From positions 62,001 to 126,000 of the forward strand of contig CAKPOF010000001.1 in NCBI GenBank assembly GCA_934169725.1: 64,000 nt of DNA. Reading direction: 5' to 3'. Within the stretch, counting starts at the first letter, position 1, and every line of letters starts with the position of its first letter. Below, piece after piece: positions 28,501 to 37,398 of this stretch. The DNA is from an uncultured Clostridia bacterium. GTDB taxonomy: Bacteria; Bacillota; Clostridia; TANB77; CAG-508. Position numbers and translations under genes: made by a program. The notes below the pieces were generated by a model. It was not told the origin of the DNA, searched no databases, and saw only the letters and a list, made by a program, of their open reading frames with translations.

Positions 28501-28598
28501 ACATAAAAAAACGGTAATTCTTACTAAAAGTATGTACAAAATAGCAGAAATATGTTTAAATAAAGGTAGACTGTGTGTCAAAAAGAAAGGAAAAAGCG

Positions 28599-29204
28599 AT
28601 GCAAAAAATAAAGAAAATATTCAGTATTTTAATACTAATAATTCTTATCCCTATATTAGTAGTTAGCAGTGTGATACTAATAAATTCATATAAGTATCCG
28701 GATAAAGTACCATCATTTTTTGGATGGAAACCATTTATAGTGTTATCAGGTTCTATGGAATCTGAAATATCTGTAGGAGATATAGTAGTTGTAAAAGAAG
28801 TAGATACAAGCAAGTTAAAAAAAGGTGATATAATAGCTTTTAAACAAAACGAAGTTGTAATAACACATAGAATAGATGAAATAAAAAATGAAGATGGAAT
28901 AACTAAATATATAACAAAGGGTGATAATAACAATACACAAGATAAAGGATATGTTTTACCAGAACAGATAGAAGGTGTTTTTCAATACAAAGTATCTAGA
29001 TTAGGAAATTTAGCAATGTTTATACAAACACCAACTGGAATGGTTGTAACATTATCAATACCAATATTGTTATTGATACTAATTCAATTTTCAGAAAGCA
29101 GAAAAAATAAAAAGAGTACAAATGAAAATATAGATAAACAAAAACAAATGGAAGAAGAAATAGAAAAATTAAAGAAACAAAATCAAGAACTGATGAAAAA
29201 ATAA
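28599..29204 (+). CDS. SipW-type signal peptidase I (first copy)
   Basis: ATG 28599 is chosen because it lies 8 bases after AAGAAAGG. The 201-residue protein has an N-terminal membrane helix (about 6-30), catalytic Ser52 in SGSME, His90 in VITHRI, Asp109 in KGDNNNT, a second membrane helix (about 148-165) and a charged coiled tail. The Ser-His pair in place of Ser-Lys is typical of SipW/archaeal-type peptidases, which in Bacillus process TasA-like fibre proteins. It directly precedes such a protein at 29285. Confidence 0.93.
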   Translation: MQKIKKIFSILILIILIPILVVSSVILINSYKYPDKVPSFFGWKPFIVLSGSMESEISVGDIVVVKEVDTSKLKKGDIIAFKQNEVVITHRIDEIKNEDGITKYITKGDNNNTQDKGYVLPEQIEGVFQYKVSRLGNLAMFIQTPTGMVVTLSIPILLLILIQFSESRKNKKSTNENIDKQKQMEEEIEKLKKQNQELMKK

Positions 29205-29222
29205 ATTATTAAAGTCTTTAAT

Positions 29223-29247
29223 ATTATAATAAGAAAAACTTATTATA
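29223..29247. terminator. Hairpin between signal peptidase and TasA-like gene
   Basis: TTATAATAAG, loop AAAAA, CTTATTATAA; perfect 10-bp stem but no T-run. It may attenuate or stabilise the mRNA between the two genes. Confidence 0.45.
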
Positions 29248-29284
29248 AACTAATAATAAACAAAAGAAGGAGGGGATAGATAAG

Positions 29285-29881
29285 ATGAAGAAAAATAACA
29301 CTTCAAAACTTGTAGTATTTGCATTATTAATTACATTAATAGCTGTTATCTTGGTTTGTAGTACATATGCAAAATATGTAACAGATGCAACAGGTTCAGA
29401 CACAGCTACAGTTGCAAAATGGTCAATTAAAGTTGATGATACTGATATTACAACTGCAACAGGTGACCTTTCATTCAACATATTTAATACTATAAAAAAT
29501 GATGACGGAAATGATGAAAATAATGTAAGTAAAACAGATGGAACATTAATAGCACCAGGAACAATGGGAAGTTTTAAAATAGCATTACAAAATGATTCCG
29601 AAGTTACAGCATCATGTAAAGTTACTTATAGTATAGATAATACAGATATTCCATTAGTATTTTCAACAGATGAAGGTGACTCAAAAACATGGAAAAGTTT
29701 AAGTGAATTAAACCAAAGTATTACAGCAGAAAATATAGCAGCAGGTGCATCAGGAAATACAACACCAATATATTGGAAATGGGCTTTCAATAATGGTAAT
29801 GATACAAAAGATACAACATTAGGAAAAACAGCACCAGAAGTTAAAGTTACAGCAACAATACATGCAGAACAAGTAAATTAA
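29285..29881 (+). CDS. TasA/camelysin-like SipW-dependent surface protein
   Basis: A 198-residue protein behind GGAGGGG. Its N-terminal signal (LVVFALLITLIAVILVCSTYA) leads into KYVTDATGSDTATVAKW, the pattern of SipW substrates. The body has the landmarks shared by its paralogues here: NIFNT, IAPGTMGSFKI, a WxW segment (YWKWAF) and a final VTATIHAEQ. TasA/CalY proteins form amyloid-like matrix fibres or metalloprotease-like camelysin on Bacillus; no metal motif is seen, so a structural fibre is the better guess. The signal peptidase next to it is the likely processing enzyme. Confidence 0.8.
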   Translation: MKKNNTSKLVVFALLITLIAVILVCSTYAKYVTDATGSDTATVAKWSIKVDDTDITTATGDLSFNIFNTIKNDDGNDENNVSKTDGTLIAPGTMGSFKIALQNDSEVTASCKVTYSIDNTDIPLVFSTDEGDSKTWKSLSELNQSITAENIAAGASGNTTPIYWKWAFNNGNDTKDTTLGKTAPEVKVTATIHAEQVN

Positions 29882-29886
29882 AAAAG

Positions 29887-29922
29887 AAAGCTCTATTACT
29901 AAAAATTAATAGAGCTTTTATT
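29887..29922 (+). terminator. Rho-independent terminator
   Basis: AAAGCTCTATTA and TAATAGAGCTTT form a 12-bp stem, followed by TATT. Confidence 0.85.
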
Positions 29923-29994
29923 GATGTATACTGACAAAAGTTTATACAAAGATTTTTGTGAATATATGTTTAAAACTAAAGGGGAAAATCTTAA

Positions 29995-30594
29995 ATGGAA
30001 AATAATGAACAAAAAATATTAGAACTAAAAAAAGAAATTGAAAATGTAAAAAGAAATAAAAATAGAATTATAGTAATTTTAATAATAATAATTTTATTAA
30101 ATCTATGTTTGTTAGCATATAAAGTTGGAAAAATTGGATATAAAGAGACATATTCAAATGGAGAAAATTTAGTATCAATTTATGATGAAGATATTAATTT
30201 TGGAAAAGATACGAAATTAAATATATTTAATAATAAAAAATTTGAAAATAAAAAGATAATAGCACCACATTCAAATGGGGAATACAAATTTTGTATAAAA
30301 AATAAAGCAAATAAAAATATAAAATATTCAATCAAATTTAGTGATGAAATGAAAAGCTTAGTTAATATGAAATATAGACTAAAAATTGATAATATTTATA
30401 TAAGAGGAAACGAAAATGAGTATGTTTCAATAAATAATTTAGAAACTAAAGATGTATCTGTAATGAATAATTCTTTAAATACATATACCTTAGAATGGTA
30501 TTGGGAAGATAATGATGAATTAGACACAATCGTTGGAACAAATGAAGATGGTTATTATAAATTAAATTTAGAGATACATGCAGAAGAATTATAA
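29995..30594 (+). CDS. TasA-like membrane-anchored paralogue
   Basis: A 199-residue protein with a short charged cytoplasmic start (about 1-22), a membrane helix (about 23-42) and an extracytoplasmic domain. The landmarks are those of the 29285 protein in order: LNIFNNKKF, IIAPHSNGEYKFCI, TLEWYWEDNDELDT and a final LEIHAEEL. The Ala-x-Ala-type cleavage region is less clear, so it may stay anchored. GGGGAAAA precedes the ATG. A second signal peptidase gene follows after 23 bases. Confidence 0.75.
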   Translation: MENNEQKILELKKEIENVKRNKNRIIVILIIIILLNLCLLAYKVGKIGYKETYSNGENLVSIYDEDINFGKDTKLNIFNNKKFENKKIIAPHSNGEYKFCIKNKANKNIKYSIKFSDEMKSLVNMKYRLKIDNIYIRGNENEYVSINNLETKDVSVMNNSLNTYTLEWYWEDNDELDTIVGTNEDGYYKLNLEIHAEEL

Positions 30595-30617
30595 ACAAAA
30601 GAAGGTGACAAAATTAT

Positions 30618-31208
30618 ATGCTTTATACTAATGAAGCAATAAAAATCAGAAAAAAAAGACAGGTTAAATTGAAAAGTTTAATTAATGAAATTATATATAT
30701 TGTATTACTTCCTGTTTTAATATACAATATTTTTATAATAGGACAAGCAATATTAAATCCGAATAAAACTCCAAATTTTCTAGGAATAAAAACATATATA
30801 ATAGTTTCTGGAAGTATGGAGCCAAATTTGCAGATAGGCGATATTGCTGTGGTAAAAGAAGTTCCAAAAGAAGAATTAAAAGTTGGAGATATTATATCAT
30901 TTAGGCAAAGTCAAAGTGTTATAACACATAGAATAAATGAAATATTAGAAGATACGTATATAACAAAAGGAGATAATAATAATACCGCAGATGATGAACC
31001 AATCACATATGAGCAAATAGAAGGTAAAGTTGAAAAAGTGATACCGATTGTTGGAAAATTTGCTTTGATGTTACATCAAAAAATTGCAATTATAATTTTT
31101 ATAGTTCTAGTATATATGTATGTGTTGTATACAGGCACAATAAAAAGAAAAAAAGCAAATAGAAGAATAAAAAGAGAAAAATATGAAATGGAAAATAGGC
31201 ATGAATAA
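30618..31208 (+). CDS. SipW-type signal peptidase I (second copy)
   Basis: 196 residues with Ser66 in SGSME, His104 in VITHRI, Asp119 in KGDNNNT, two membrane helices (about 25-45 and 153-172) and a very basic tail. The sequence is clearly distinct from the 28599 copy, so this is not a recent duplication; each peptidase sits next to its own TasA-like genes. GAAGGTG precedes the ATG. The stop overlaps the start region of the decayed gene at 31201. Confidence 0.93.
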   Translation: MLYTNEAIKIRKKRQVKLKSLINEIIYIVLLPVLIYNIFIIGQAILNPNKTPNFLGIKTYIIVSGSMEPNLQIGDIAVVKEVPKEELKVGDIISFRQSQSVITHRINEILEDTYITKGDNNNTADDEPITYEQIEGKVEKVIPIVGKFALMLHQKIAIIIFIVLVYMYVLYTGTIKRKKANRRIKREKYEMENRHE

Positions 31209-31784
31209 GAAAAATAAAAGATTATTTGGTGCAGTTGTAGTAACATCAATAATCATAATAATTATAGCAATATCTAAATATAAGACAACAATGGCATTAA
31301 AAGATACAAATACCAAAGTGGCAACTCATATTGTAACTTTCACTTCAAATGAATTAGAAATACAATTAGACCCTGTAAATAAAGAAAAAACTTATGAATT
31401 TGAAGTTTCAAATTATAGTGAGGAAACAGAATCAGAAATTTTAATGGGATATAATTTAGAAATATAAATTGCAGGAAATTTACCATTAAAATATGAATTA
31501 TATGATTATGATGAACAGGGAAATCTTAATACGAATAATTTACTAACAGTGAATGGAAATATGACACAAGACAGAAAATTAGAGACAGGAACTAAAATAA
31601 AGGATAAATAAGTGATACAGATATAGAATATGACATAAATACACAAATTATTGAACCACAAAGTACAGAAAATATAAAGACAGAATGTACAATAAATGAA
31701 GTTACAACAAATACTGTAAATTGTAACTGTGTACTACTTGCAATTTTAGTTATTATGTACTATAATAGCAAGCGATATATTTAG
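31201..31784 (+). pseudogene. Decayed TasA-like/membrane surface gene
   Basis: From MNKKNKRLFGAV a membrane helix and an ectodomain (VATHIVTFTSNELEIQLDP) are read until TAA at 31465-31467. The same frame then continues sensibly (IAGNLPLKYELYDYDEQGN) to another TAA at about 31609. A +1 frame after that gives DTDIEYDINTQIIEPQSTEN and a C-terminal hydrophobic helix (VLLAILVIMYYNSKRYI) to TAG 31784. So one nonsense mutation and one frame change have broken a gene related to the 36011 protein. Neither break is at CGG. Its end carries the promoter of the next gene. Confidence 0.75.
31738..31766 (+). promoter_or_regulatory. Sigma-A promoter inside the decayed gene
   Basis: TTGCAA at 31738-31743, a 17-bp spacer and TATAAT at 31761-31766. 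The 125-base leader has a CAAGG-TTTT-CCTTG hairpin before AAGGAGG. Confidence 0.75.
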
Positions 31785-31891
31785 TAATATACTAATATTA
31801 TAATTTCATTGTACTTAATTGTGCAAGGTTTTCCTTGAACTTTTAGTAAATAACTATTAATTTTAGCAACATAATTTAAGGAGGAACTATT

Positions 31892-32347
31892 ATGGAAGCA
31901 AAAGATGTACTTGCTTTAGAATGGACAAGTGTAAAGGATTGGTCAGGTTTGACCACAGATTATTCAAATATGTATGGAGATGGTTTTGTTTGTGATGTAG
32001 ATGTAAGAGTTTTTGTAGAAGACACTTTTAAAAGAATTGCAAGAAAATTAGATATTCCATATGATGAATTAAAACCAATTTTGATGCAACAAAATAAAGC
32101 GTTTTTTGAATCAAAGGATGCTATTTTTAGAGCATATGCAGGATACCATAAGGATGGAATTCAGTTAGTCAACATGGAAAAACTTTTAGTTGTTCCTGAT
32201 TTAAGTAAAGTTGGCAAAGTTGTTGAAGAAGATCGTTTAAAAAAATGTCTGAGTTTGTATGAAAAACTTTCAGATGTTGACAAGGTGGTATTTCTTGAAA
32301 AAATTGGAAAAGTCGATGTTAAAATTGAAACTTGTCATCAAAAATAA
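31892..32347 (+). CDS. Hypothetical soluble protein
   Basis: A 151-residue protein with perfect AAGGAGG and its own promoter and terminator. I do not recognise it. It is acidic, has no signal peptide or membrane helix, and seems to have an alpha/beta start (LEWTSVKDWSGLTTDYSNMY) and a helical C-terminus (EEDRLKKCLSLYEKLSDVD). Codon choice (GTC, CGT, CTG, GAC) is less AT-biased than the flanking envelope genes, like the genes at 2247, 5267 and 42211, suggesting a shared foreign or differently expressed class. Confidence 0.6.
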   Translation: MEAKDVLALEWTSVKDWSGLTTDYSNMYGDGFVCDVDVRVFVEDTFKRIARKLDIPYDELKPILMQQNKAFFESKDAIFRAYAGYHKDGIQLVNMEKLLVVPDLSKVGKVVEEDRLKKCLSLYEKLSDVDKVVFLEKIGKVDVKIETCHQK

Positions 32348-32387
32348 CTAAAAGCAGCATACATCTAAATAGAAAAAATTTTTCTTT

Positions 32388-32418
32388 CCCTCATTGATTT
32401 TTCATTGAGGGTTCTTTA
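32388..32418 (+). terminator. Rho-independent terminator
   Basis: CCCTCA and TGAGGG enclose a 12-base loop, followed by TTCTTTATT. Confidence 0.7.
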
Positions 32419-32511
32419 TTATATATTATGACACATATATTGTGTTGGCAAAATTTAGAAAGGAAAATATGATATATTTAAGGTATTAAATAGTATTATA
32501 AGAGTTAATAT

Positions 32512-33084
32512 ATGGATATAGAAAAGATAAAAAATTCAAAAAATAAAGTTATTGGTAAAAAAATTGAATATTATAAAGAGATAAATTCAACACATAAATA
32601 TGCAAAAAAAATTGCAATTAAAAATGAGAATAATGGAAAAATTATTATTGCGGAAAAACAAACAGATGGAATTGGAACAAAGGGAAGAGTATGGTATACT
32701 GGTGAAGAAAAAAATATTGCAATGACAATTATTTTGAATCCCAAATGTGGAATAGATAAATTAGATGGTTTAACAATAAAGATTGCTCAAATAATGAAAA
32801 AAACAATAGATGAATTGTATGGATATGAATTGAAAATAAAAGAACCAAATGATTTAATGTTAAATAATAAAAAAATATGTGGAATATTAACAGAAATAAA
32901 TACAATGGCTGGAAAAATAAATTATCTTTTAATTAGTTTAGGATTTAATGTAAATGAAGACATATTTTCAGAAGAAACTAAAAATATTGCAACATCTTTA
33001 AAGAGAGAATATAAAAAGGATTTTTCAAGAGAAGATATTATTATTAATTTTATAGAAAAATTAGAAAAAGAAATAGATTTGTAA
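32512..33084 (+). CDS. birA: Biotin--protein ligase, catalytic domain only
   Basis: A 190-residue BirA/LplA-fold enzyme: INSTHKYAKK, the biotinyl-AMP loop AEKQTDGIGTKGRVWYT (GxGxxGR-like), EPNDLMLNNKKICGILTE. It attaches biotin to carboxylase or decarboxylase carrier domains. It lacks the N-terminal helix-turn-helix of the dual repressor form and the small C-terminal SH3 domain, so it is a short ligase near the lower size limit. The ribosome site before ATG 32512 is weak. Confidence 0.85.
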   Translation: MDIEKIKNSKNKVIGKKIEYYKEINSTHKYAKKIAIKNENNGKIIIAEKQTDGIGTKGRVWYTGEEKNIAMTIILNPKCGIDKLDGLTIKIAQIMKKTIDELYGYELKIKEPNDLMLNNKKICGILTEINTMAGKINYLLISLGFNVNEDIFSEETKNIATSLKREYKKDFSREDIIINFIEKLEKEIDL

Positions 33085-33173
33085 GTTCTATTTCTTTTTT
33101 GCATTAATATACATTAAATAGAAAAAAAGAGAGGAGGGAATGTTAAGTTTTATAATTTAACATGTATTGAATA

Positions 33174-33563
33174 ATGGAAAAAATAGAAAATTTAAGTAGT
33201 AAATCATATATAATAATATTAAAAGGGATAGGAATAGCTTTTATTTCTACTTTATTAATGTTATTAATATTAGCTATAGTTTTAACATATACAAATGTTA
33301 GCGAAAATATTATGAATCCTGTGATTATAGGAGTTACAGCAGTTAGTATATTATTAGGGAGTACTGTTAGTAATATAAAAATAAAGAAAAATGGATTGCT
33401 AAATGGAGGAATAGTTGGAGGTAGTTATATAATCATATTATATTTGTTTTCTAGTGTATTAAATGAGAGTTTTGCACTAACAACACAATCTATAATAATG
33501 ATAATAGTTGGAATTATTTTTGGAGTATTGGGAGGGATTATTGGTGTTAATATAAAAAATTAA
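33174..33563 (+). CDS. TIGR04086-like small membrane protein
   Basis: A 129-residue protein with four predicted membrane helices (about 14-38, 46-64, 75-95, 101-125), glycine-rich in the third and fourth (NGGIVGGSYIIILYLF, GIIFGVLGGIIGV). The layout matches the TIGR04086/YrzE group, a Clostridia family of unknown role. The stop overlaps by a few bases the stop of the convergent gene on the other strand. Confidence 0.7.
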   Translation: MEKIENLSSKSYIIILKGIGIAFISTLLMLLILAIVLTYTNVSENIMNPVIIGVTAVSILLGSTVSNIKIKKNGLLNGGIVGGSYIIILYLFSSVLNESFALTTQSIIMIIVGIIFGVLGGIIGVNIKN

Positions 33564-34903
33564 TCAGTATTAGATGTGCCTATAAATGTATTCCAATAAT
33601 TTAAAAGTTGATTTTTTTCACTTTTGGGAACTATATTCATACGTATAGCTGAAAAAGGTTTTGTATGAGAATATGTTGTTTCTTCTCCATCTGAAGATGC
33701 ACGTAACCAACCAATTCCTGAAACATAAATTTGATATACAATAGATAAATTATCATAATTATTTAACTTTAAAGAAATACCAGAAATGCCATATAAGTAT
33801 TGGCTAGCGATGTTTTGGGGAATTGGTTTATAATAATTTTGACAAGATTTATTGTAACTGTTTTGACCTTGACCACCAACTTGAAAACATAGTTTTCCAA
33901 GAGAATATAAGGCATTTCTACTATTTATATTATACCAAGAGTTTGGACTAGGATTGTAACCATAAGAGTAATTTATTTCAGAATAAAGGCAAGTGGCAGA
34001 GGTGTTTTCGCCCCAATAAGTGTAATCGTAAATTCTAGCTTGTAAAGCTGATTTATCAATAGCACCATCTAAAAACATATGTATAAACTCGGTTTTATAA
34101 ATAGTATTTTCTGTAATAACTTTTTTTCCAGAAATTTCGCCACTTTTATTAAATTCACTAATTGAATAATTATTGTAATTTAAATAGTATAACATAATGT
34201 TTTTAGCATTTTTTATATTAACAAAAACTTCGGACTTATTTCCAGCATAATCATATATGGAGATAGGATATTTAATTGGAGAAAGAAATATTTTTGAAAT
34301 TGAATTATTATTTATGGTAGACCAATTTTCAGCAGGTCTGATTGATTCATTTGAGTTTATTACATAATTTGATTTATTATCTTCAATAGACAGTTCGTTA
34401 CATGAAAGTGTAGGAGCAATATTATCTATTAAGATAGAAGTATCAAATTTTTGGAATTCATTGTTTTGATTAGAAATATCTTGGATAGTGCCTTCAGGAA
34501 AAACAACATATAAGTTACCATTACCAGTTAAGTTGGTAAGAATTATGTTATAAATTAGTTCGTTTGATGTATTGGAAATTAGACTTATTTTCATTGAAGG
34601 TGATGTATATTGATTTCCAATCATTATTTTTATAAAGTTGCTATTAAAATTATTGATAGCAATATTTTTTTCAGTGATCTTTACATTTAAAGATATAGTA
34701 TGAGATTTATTTGCATATTTTTCATAATTTGTATTATTATTTCCTACGGACAATACAGATATTTCAGGCTTTTTATCAATTACAACTTTAAAAGCTGTAA
34801 AGGAATAGTCAAATGTATATTTTGAAAAGCTTTTTTGGTGGAAAAATGGAATAAAAAATAAAAAGATGAAAAATGAAAATAAAATTAAAAAAATTTTTTT
34901 CAA
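33560..34903 (-). CDS. Secreted protein with Ig-like region and a ChW (clostridial hydrophobic W) repeat
   Basis: A 447-residue protein. An N-terminal signal/anchor (IFLILFSFFIFLFFIPFF) is followed by SKYTFDYSF, which resembles the post-signal pattern of the TasA-like neighbours. Residues about 45-220 look like beta-rich Ig-type modules ending in YPISIYDYAGNKSEVFV. Residues about 385-435 contain one ChW repeat (VYQIYVSGIGWLRASSDGEE), a module of Clostridium surface proteins. AAGGAGG precedes the start. It is divergent from the 35183 gene, and a surface-binding role is inferred. Confidence 0.75.
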   Translation of the reverse strand: MKKIFLILFSFFIFLFFIPFFHQKSFSKYTFDYSFTAFKVVIDKKPEISVLSVGNNNTNYEKYANKSHTISLNVKITEKNIAINNFNSNFIKIMIGNQYTSPSMKISLISNTSNELIYNIILTNLTGNGNLYVVFPEGTIQDISNQNNEFQKFDTSILIDNIAPTLSCNELSIEDNKSNYVINSNESIRPAENWSTINNNSISKIFLSPIKYPISIYDYAGNKSEVFVNIKNAKNIMLYYLNYNNYSISEFNKSGEISGKKVITENTIYKTEFIHMFLDGAIDKSALQARIYDYTYWGENTSATCLYSEINYSYGYNPSPNSWYNINSRNALYSLGKLCFQVGGQGQNSYNKSCQNYYKPIPQNIASQYLYGISGISLKLNNYDNLSIVYQIYVSGIGWLRASSDGEETTYSHTKPFSAIRMNIVPKSEKNQLLNYWNTFIGTSNTD

Positions 34904-35053
34904 AAAGTCCTCCTTATAAAATTAAATTTGATTTAATACTAAATAAAATATTGAATATGAATAAAGAGATTATACAATGTAATATGAAGAAAAGTCAATA
35001 AGAACTTTTGTCGAATTTTGCGATGAAAAGTGCAGAAAATAGACGAATTATGA

Positions 35054-35082
35054 TTGACAATTTTTTGTGATGCAATTATAAT
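35054..35082 (+). promoter_or_regulatory. Near-perfect sigma-A promoter of the second TasA-like cluster
   Basis: TTGACA at 35054-35059, a 17-bp spacer and TATAAT at 35077-35082. Just upstream GTCGAATTTT and AAAATAGACGA form an interrupted inverted repeat that could bind a regulator. Confidence 0.85.
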
Positions 35083-35182
35083 GAGCTTAAATTTTTTCTA
35101 TAATTTTTAATCAAAATTTTTAATTTCAAAAATCTATCGAATTTCAAAAATTAAAAATAAAATATAAAGGAGGAGTGCCTAT

Positions 35183-35767
35183 TTGAAGCAAAAAAGAAAA
35201 ATTTTAATAATAATTATAACTTTAATGGTTATAGCATTGTCATTTTTAGGAGGAAGAACTTTTTCAAAATACACATCTGAAGTAAAAGGAACAGGAACAG
35301 CGGAAATTGCTAATTGGGTCTTTAAAGTTAATGGGAATGAAGAAGTAGTAAAAACAATAAATTTATTTTCTACACATAATGATGAAACATTAGTAAATAA
35401 TAAAATAGCACCAGGAACAAAAGGAAGTTTTGATATATTAATAGATGCGACAGGTTCTGATGTAGGAGTGGAATATAATGTGAAGTTTTCAAATGAAACA
35501 GAAAGACCACAAAATTTAATTTTTAAATGTAATGATAAATCATATAATTCAATAAAAGAATTAGAAAAAGATTTAACAGGAACAATTTCAGCTAATGAAG
35601 AAAATAAAACTCGTACAATCACTATTGAATGGGAATGGAAATATGAAACAGGAAGTAGTGAAAACGAAATAGCTAAAAATGATAATTTAGATACAAAAAA
35701 TGCAAAAGAAATACAACAATATACATTTGATATTAATGTAGCAGGAACACAGGTTGTACCAAAATAA
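35183..35767 (+). CDS. TasA/camelysin-like surface protein
   Basis: Starts with TTG behind AAAGGAGGAG. The 194-residue protein has a signal helix (ILIIIITLMVIALSFLGG), then TFSKYTSEVKGTGTAEIANW, NLFSTHND, IAPGTKGSFDILI, TIEWEWKYE and a C-terminal FDINVAGTQ. This is the same fold plan as the 29285 protein but with a different C-terminus. It is the first gene behind a consensus promoter, so probably the most expressed member of the cluster. A structural fibre or matrix role is inferred from the family. Confidence 0.8.
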   Translation: MKQKRKILIIIITLMVIALSFLGGRTFSKYTSEVKGTGTAEIANWVFKVNGNEEVVKTINLFSTHNDETLVNNKIAPGTKGSFDILIDATGSDVGVEYNVKFSNETERPQNLIFKCNDKSYNSIKELEKDLTGTISANEENKTRTITIEWEWKYETGSSENEIAKNDNLDTKNAKEIQQYTFDINVAGTQVVPK

Positions 35768-35879
35768 AATACCAAGAAATATTTGAATATGAGAATAAAA
35801 CAAGATTTCATAAAAAACGAAGATTAAAATTCAATATAATTATAGAAAAAATTTATAAAAAAACATAGCAAAATAGTCT

Positions 35880-35922
35880 TTATTCTCGAATAAGAATAAA
35901 GTAAAAGCTTATTCGAGAATAA
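35880..35922. promoter_or_regulatory. Long perfect hairpin between envelope genes
   Basis: TTATTCTCGAATAAG at 35880-35894 and its exact complement at 35908-35922 enclose 13 bases. There is no T-run, so it is not a classical terminator. It could be an operator or an mRNA processing site. Confidence 0.6.
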
Positions 35923-36010
35923 TAATATAATGTTTTATAAAAATATAAAATTAAGGTTAATTTTAAAACCTAAATATATCATACAAGGAGAATGTAATAT
36001 AAGATAAAAA

Positions 36011-36574
36011 ATGAAATTTAATATAAAAATGAAACCTAAAAAAATAGATTTAAAAAATTTAAATATAGAATTTAAAAAAATAAAAATAAGTAAAGAAAAG
36101 AAAATAGCATTTATAATAATAAGTGTTTTAGTAATAATAACAATGTTTTCAGGCATTAGCTTGGGAAAAACAATACATAATAATTATATAAAAAGTAATA
36201 CTCAAATAGCAAAACCAATTTTAGAGGTGGAAAAAAATTCGGAAATACAAATAACAGAAGACAAAAAAGAAGGTGAATATATCTTTAAAGTAAAAAATTA
36301 TAATACACAAGATGAGGTATCAGAGGTTGATTTAAAATATTATGTAGAAATTTTAGAAAATAATAAAGATACATGTTTAAAATATGAATTATATAAAGAA
36401 AATGAAAATATAGAAATAAAAGATAATAAAACAATGGAGTTCAAGTTAAATAAAGATGAGAAAAAGGAAGATATATATGTGTTAAAAATTTATTATGACT
36501 CTAATAAAAATAATTTAGGAGATATTATAAAAGATATACAAATAAAGGTACATTCAGAACAATTAAAAATATAG
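36011..36574 (+). CDS. Membrane-anchored surface protein, paralogue of the decayed 31201 gene
   Basis: 187 residues: a Lys-rich cytoplasmic start of about 35 residues, a membrane helix (about 37-58, IAFIIISVLVIITMFSGI), and an ectodomain with LEVEKNSEIQI, GEYIFKVKNYNTQDEVSEVD and a final KVHSEQLKI. The IHAEEL/VHSEQL ending links it to the TasA-like set. The ribosome site is not obvious; AAGGAGAATG lies about 20 bases before the ATG. No catalytic motif is seen. Confidence 0.65.
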   Translation: MKFNIKMKPKKIDLKNLNIEFKKIKISKEKKIAFIIISVLVIITMFSGISLGKTIHNNYIKSNTQIAKPILEVEKNSEIQITEDKKEGEYIFKVKNYNTQDEVSEVDLKYYVEILENNKDTCLKYELYKENENIEIKDNKTMEFKLNKDEKKEDIYVLKIYYDSNKNNLGDIIKDIQIKVHSEQLKI

Positions 36575-36590
36575 TGAAAGGAAAGATACA

Positions 36591-37178
36591 ATAAATAAAA
36601 AGAGAAAAAAATATATAATGATATTAATTATAATGTTTGGTATTATAATATATGCTGCCAGTATTTTAAGATATGAATTTTTACAAGAAGATTTAATATT
36701 TTTTAGTTTATTAAGTAAAGAAAATTATATAGAAAATAAAGTAGATGATAACAATAAAGACATAATGTTTGAGATAGGAAATGATAAAACACAAGTACAA
36801 AGAATTGATTTTTGTAATATAATAAAAAATAAAACATTAATAAATCAAAAAATTGCACCTGGTACTAAAGGAGATTTTAACATAATCTTAAAAGGAATTG
36901 AAGAAAATAATTATAAAATAATGTTTAAAAGTCAGAATGATAAACCATTGAATTTACAATTCTATACAGAAAATTCGGGAATTAGATATCAAACTTTAGA
37001 AGATTTAGGTGATGAACTTTTTGGAAAGATATCAAAAAATGAGAAAAAGAAAATAACAATTAATTGGGAATGGGTTTATGAAATAAATAGTGAAAATGAT
37101 AATATAGATACAAATGATGCTAAAAAAATAAGAAAATATATATTTTATATTTATGTACAAAGTTATAATAAATTGTAA
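36591..37178 (+). CDS. TasA-like paralogue with a possible ATA start codon
   Basis: The ectodomain parallels the 35183 protein step by step: FCNIIKNKTL, IAPGTKGDFNIIL, NINWEWVYE-like TINWEWVYE, DTNDAKKIRKYIFYI. The first ATG in frame is 36618, but the nine codons before it (INKKRKKYI from ATA 36591) supply the basic start expected before the signal helix, and AAAGGAAAG lies 5-6 bases before that ATA. The natural start was probably ATG mutated to ATA, or AUA is used as a weak start. If only ATG 36618 is used, the basic part of the signal is lost. Confidence 0.65.
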   Translation: MNKKRKKYIMILIIMFGIIIYAASILRYEFLQEDLIFFSLLSKENYIENKVDDNNKDIMFEIGNDKTQVQRIDFCNIIKNKTLINQKIAPGTKGDFNIILKGIEENNYKIMFKSQNDKPLNLQFYTENSGIRYQTLEDLGDELFGKISKNEKKKITINWEWVYEINSENDNIDTNDAKKIRKYIFYIYVQSYNKL

Positions 37179-37185
37179 AAAATAC

Positions 37186-37214
37186 TTGTAAAAATCAAAT
37201 ATAACCTATATAAT
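37186..37214 (+). promoter_or_regulatory. Promoter of tRNA-Gln (CTG)
   Basis: TTGTAA at 37186-37191, a 17-bp spacer and TATAAT at 37209-37214. Confidence 0.75.
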
Positions 37215-37227
37215 ATAAAATGTATAT

Positions 37228-37302
37228 TGGGGTATCGCCAAGCGGTAAGGCAACCGGCTCTGACCCGGTCATTCGTAAGTTCGAATCTTACTACCCCAGC
37301 CA
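37228..37302 (+). tRNA. tRNA-Gln (CTG)
   Basis: Acceptor TGGGGTA/TACCCCA, anticodon loop CTCTGAC between ACCGG and CCGGT, T-arm GTAAGTTCGAATCTTAC, encoded CCA. It reads CAG, complementing the TTG isoacceptor at 19978. Confidence 0.95.
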
Positions 37303-37398
37303 ATTATTAATAGTGATTTATTTGTCATAATAATTTTTATAAAGCATAAGCCAAGAAAAATATTAGTTAAAATCTAACTAAATAAATTGGAGGAACAA

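Noticed and set aside
31465..31610. The 31201 gene as a fifth CGG frameshift
   Set aside because: Its first break is an in-frame TAA, not a CGG, and a second break follows; ordinary decay fits better.
37355..37380. A fourth invertible site before the 37399 gene
   Set aside because: TTAGTTA-AAATC-TAACTAA is a small palindrome but lacks AGT-N5-ACT and has no partner or enclosed promoter.
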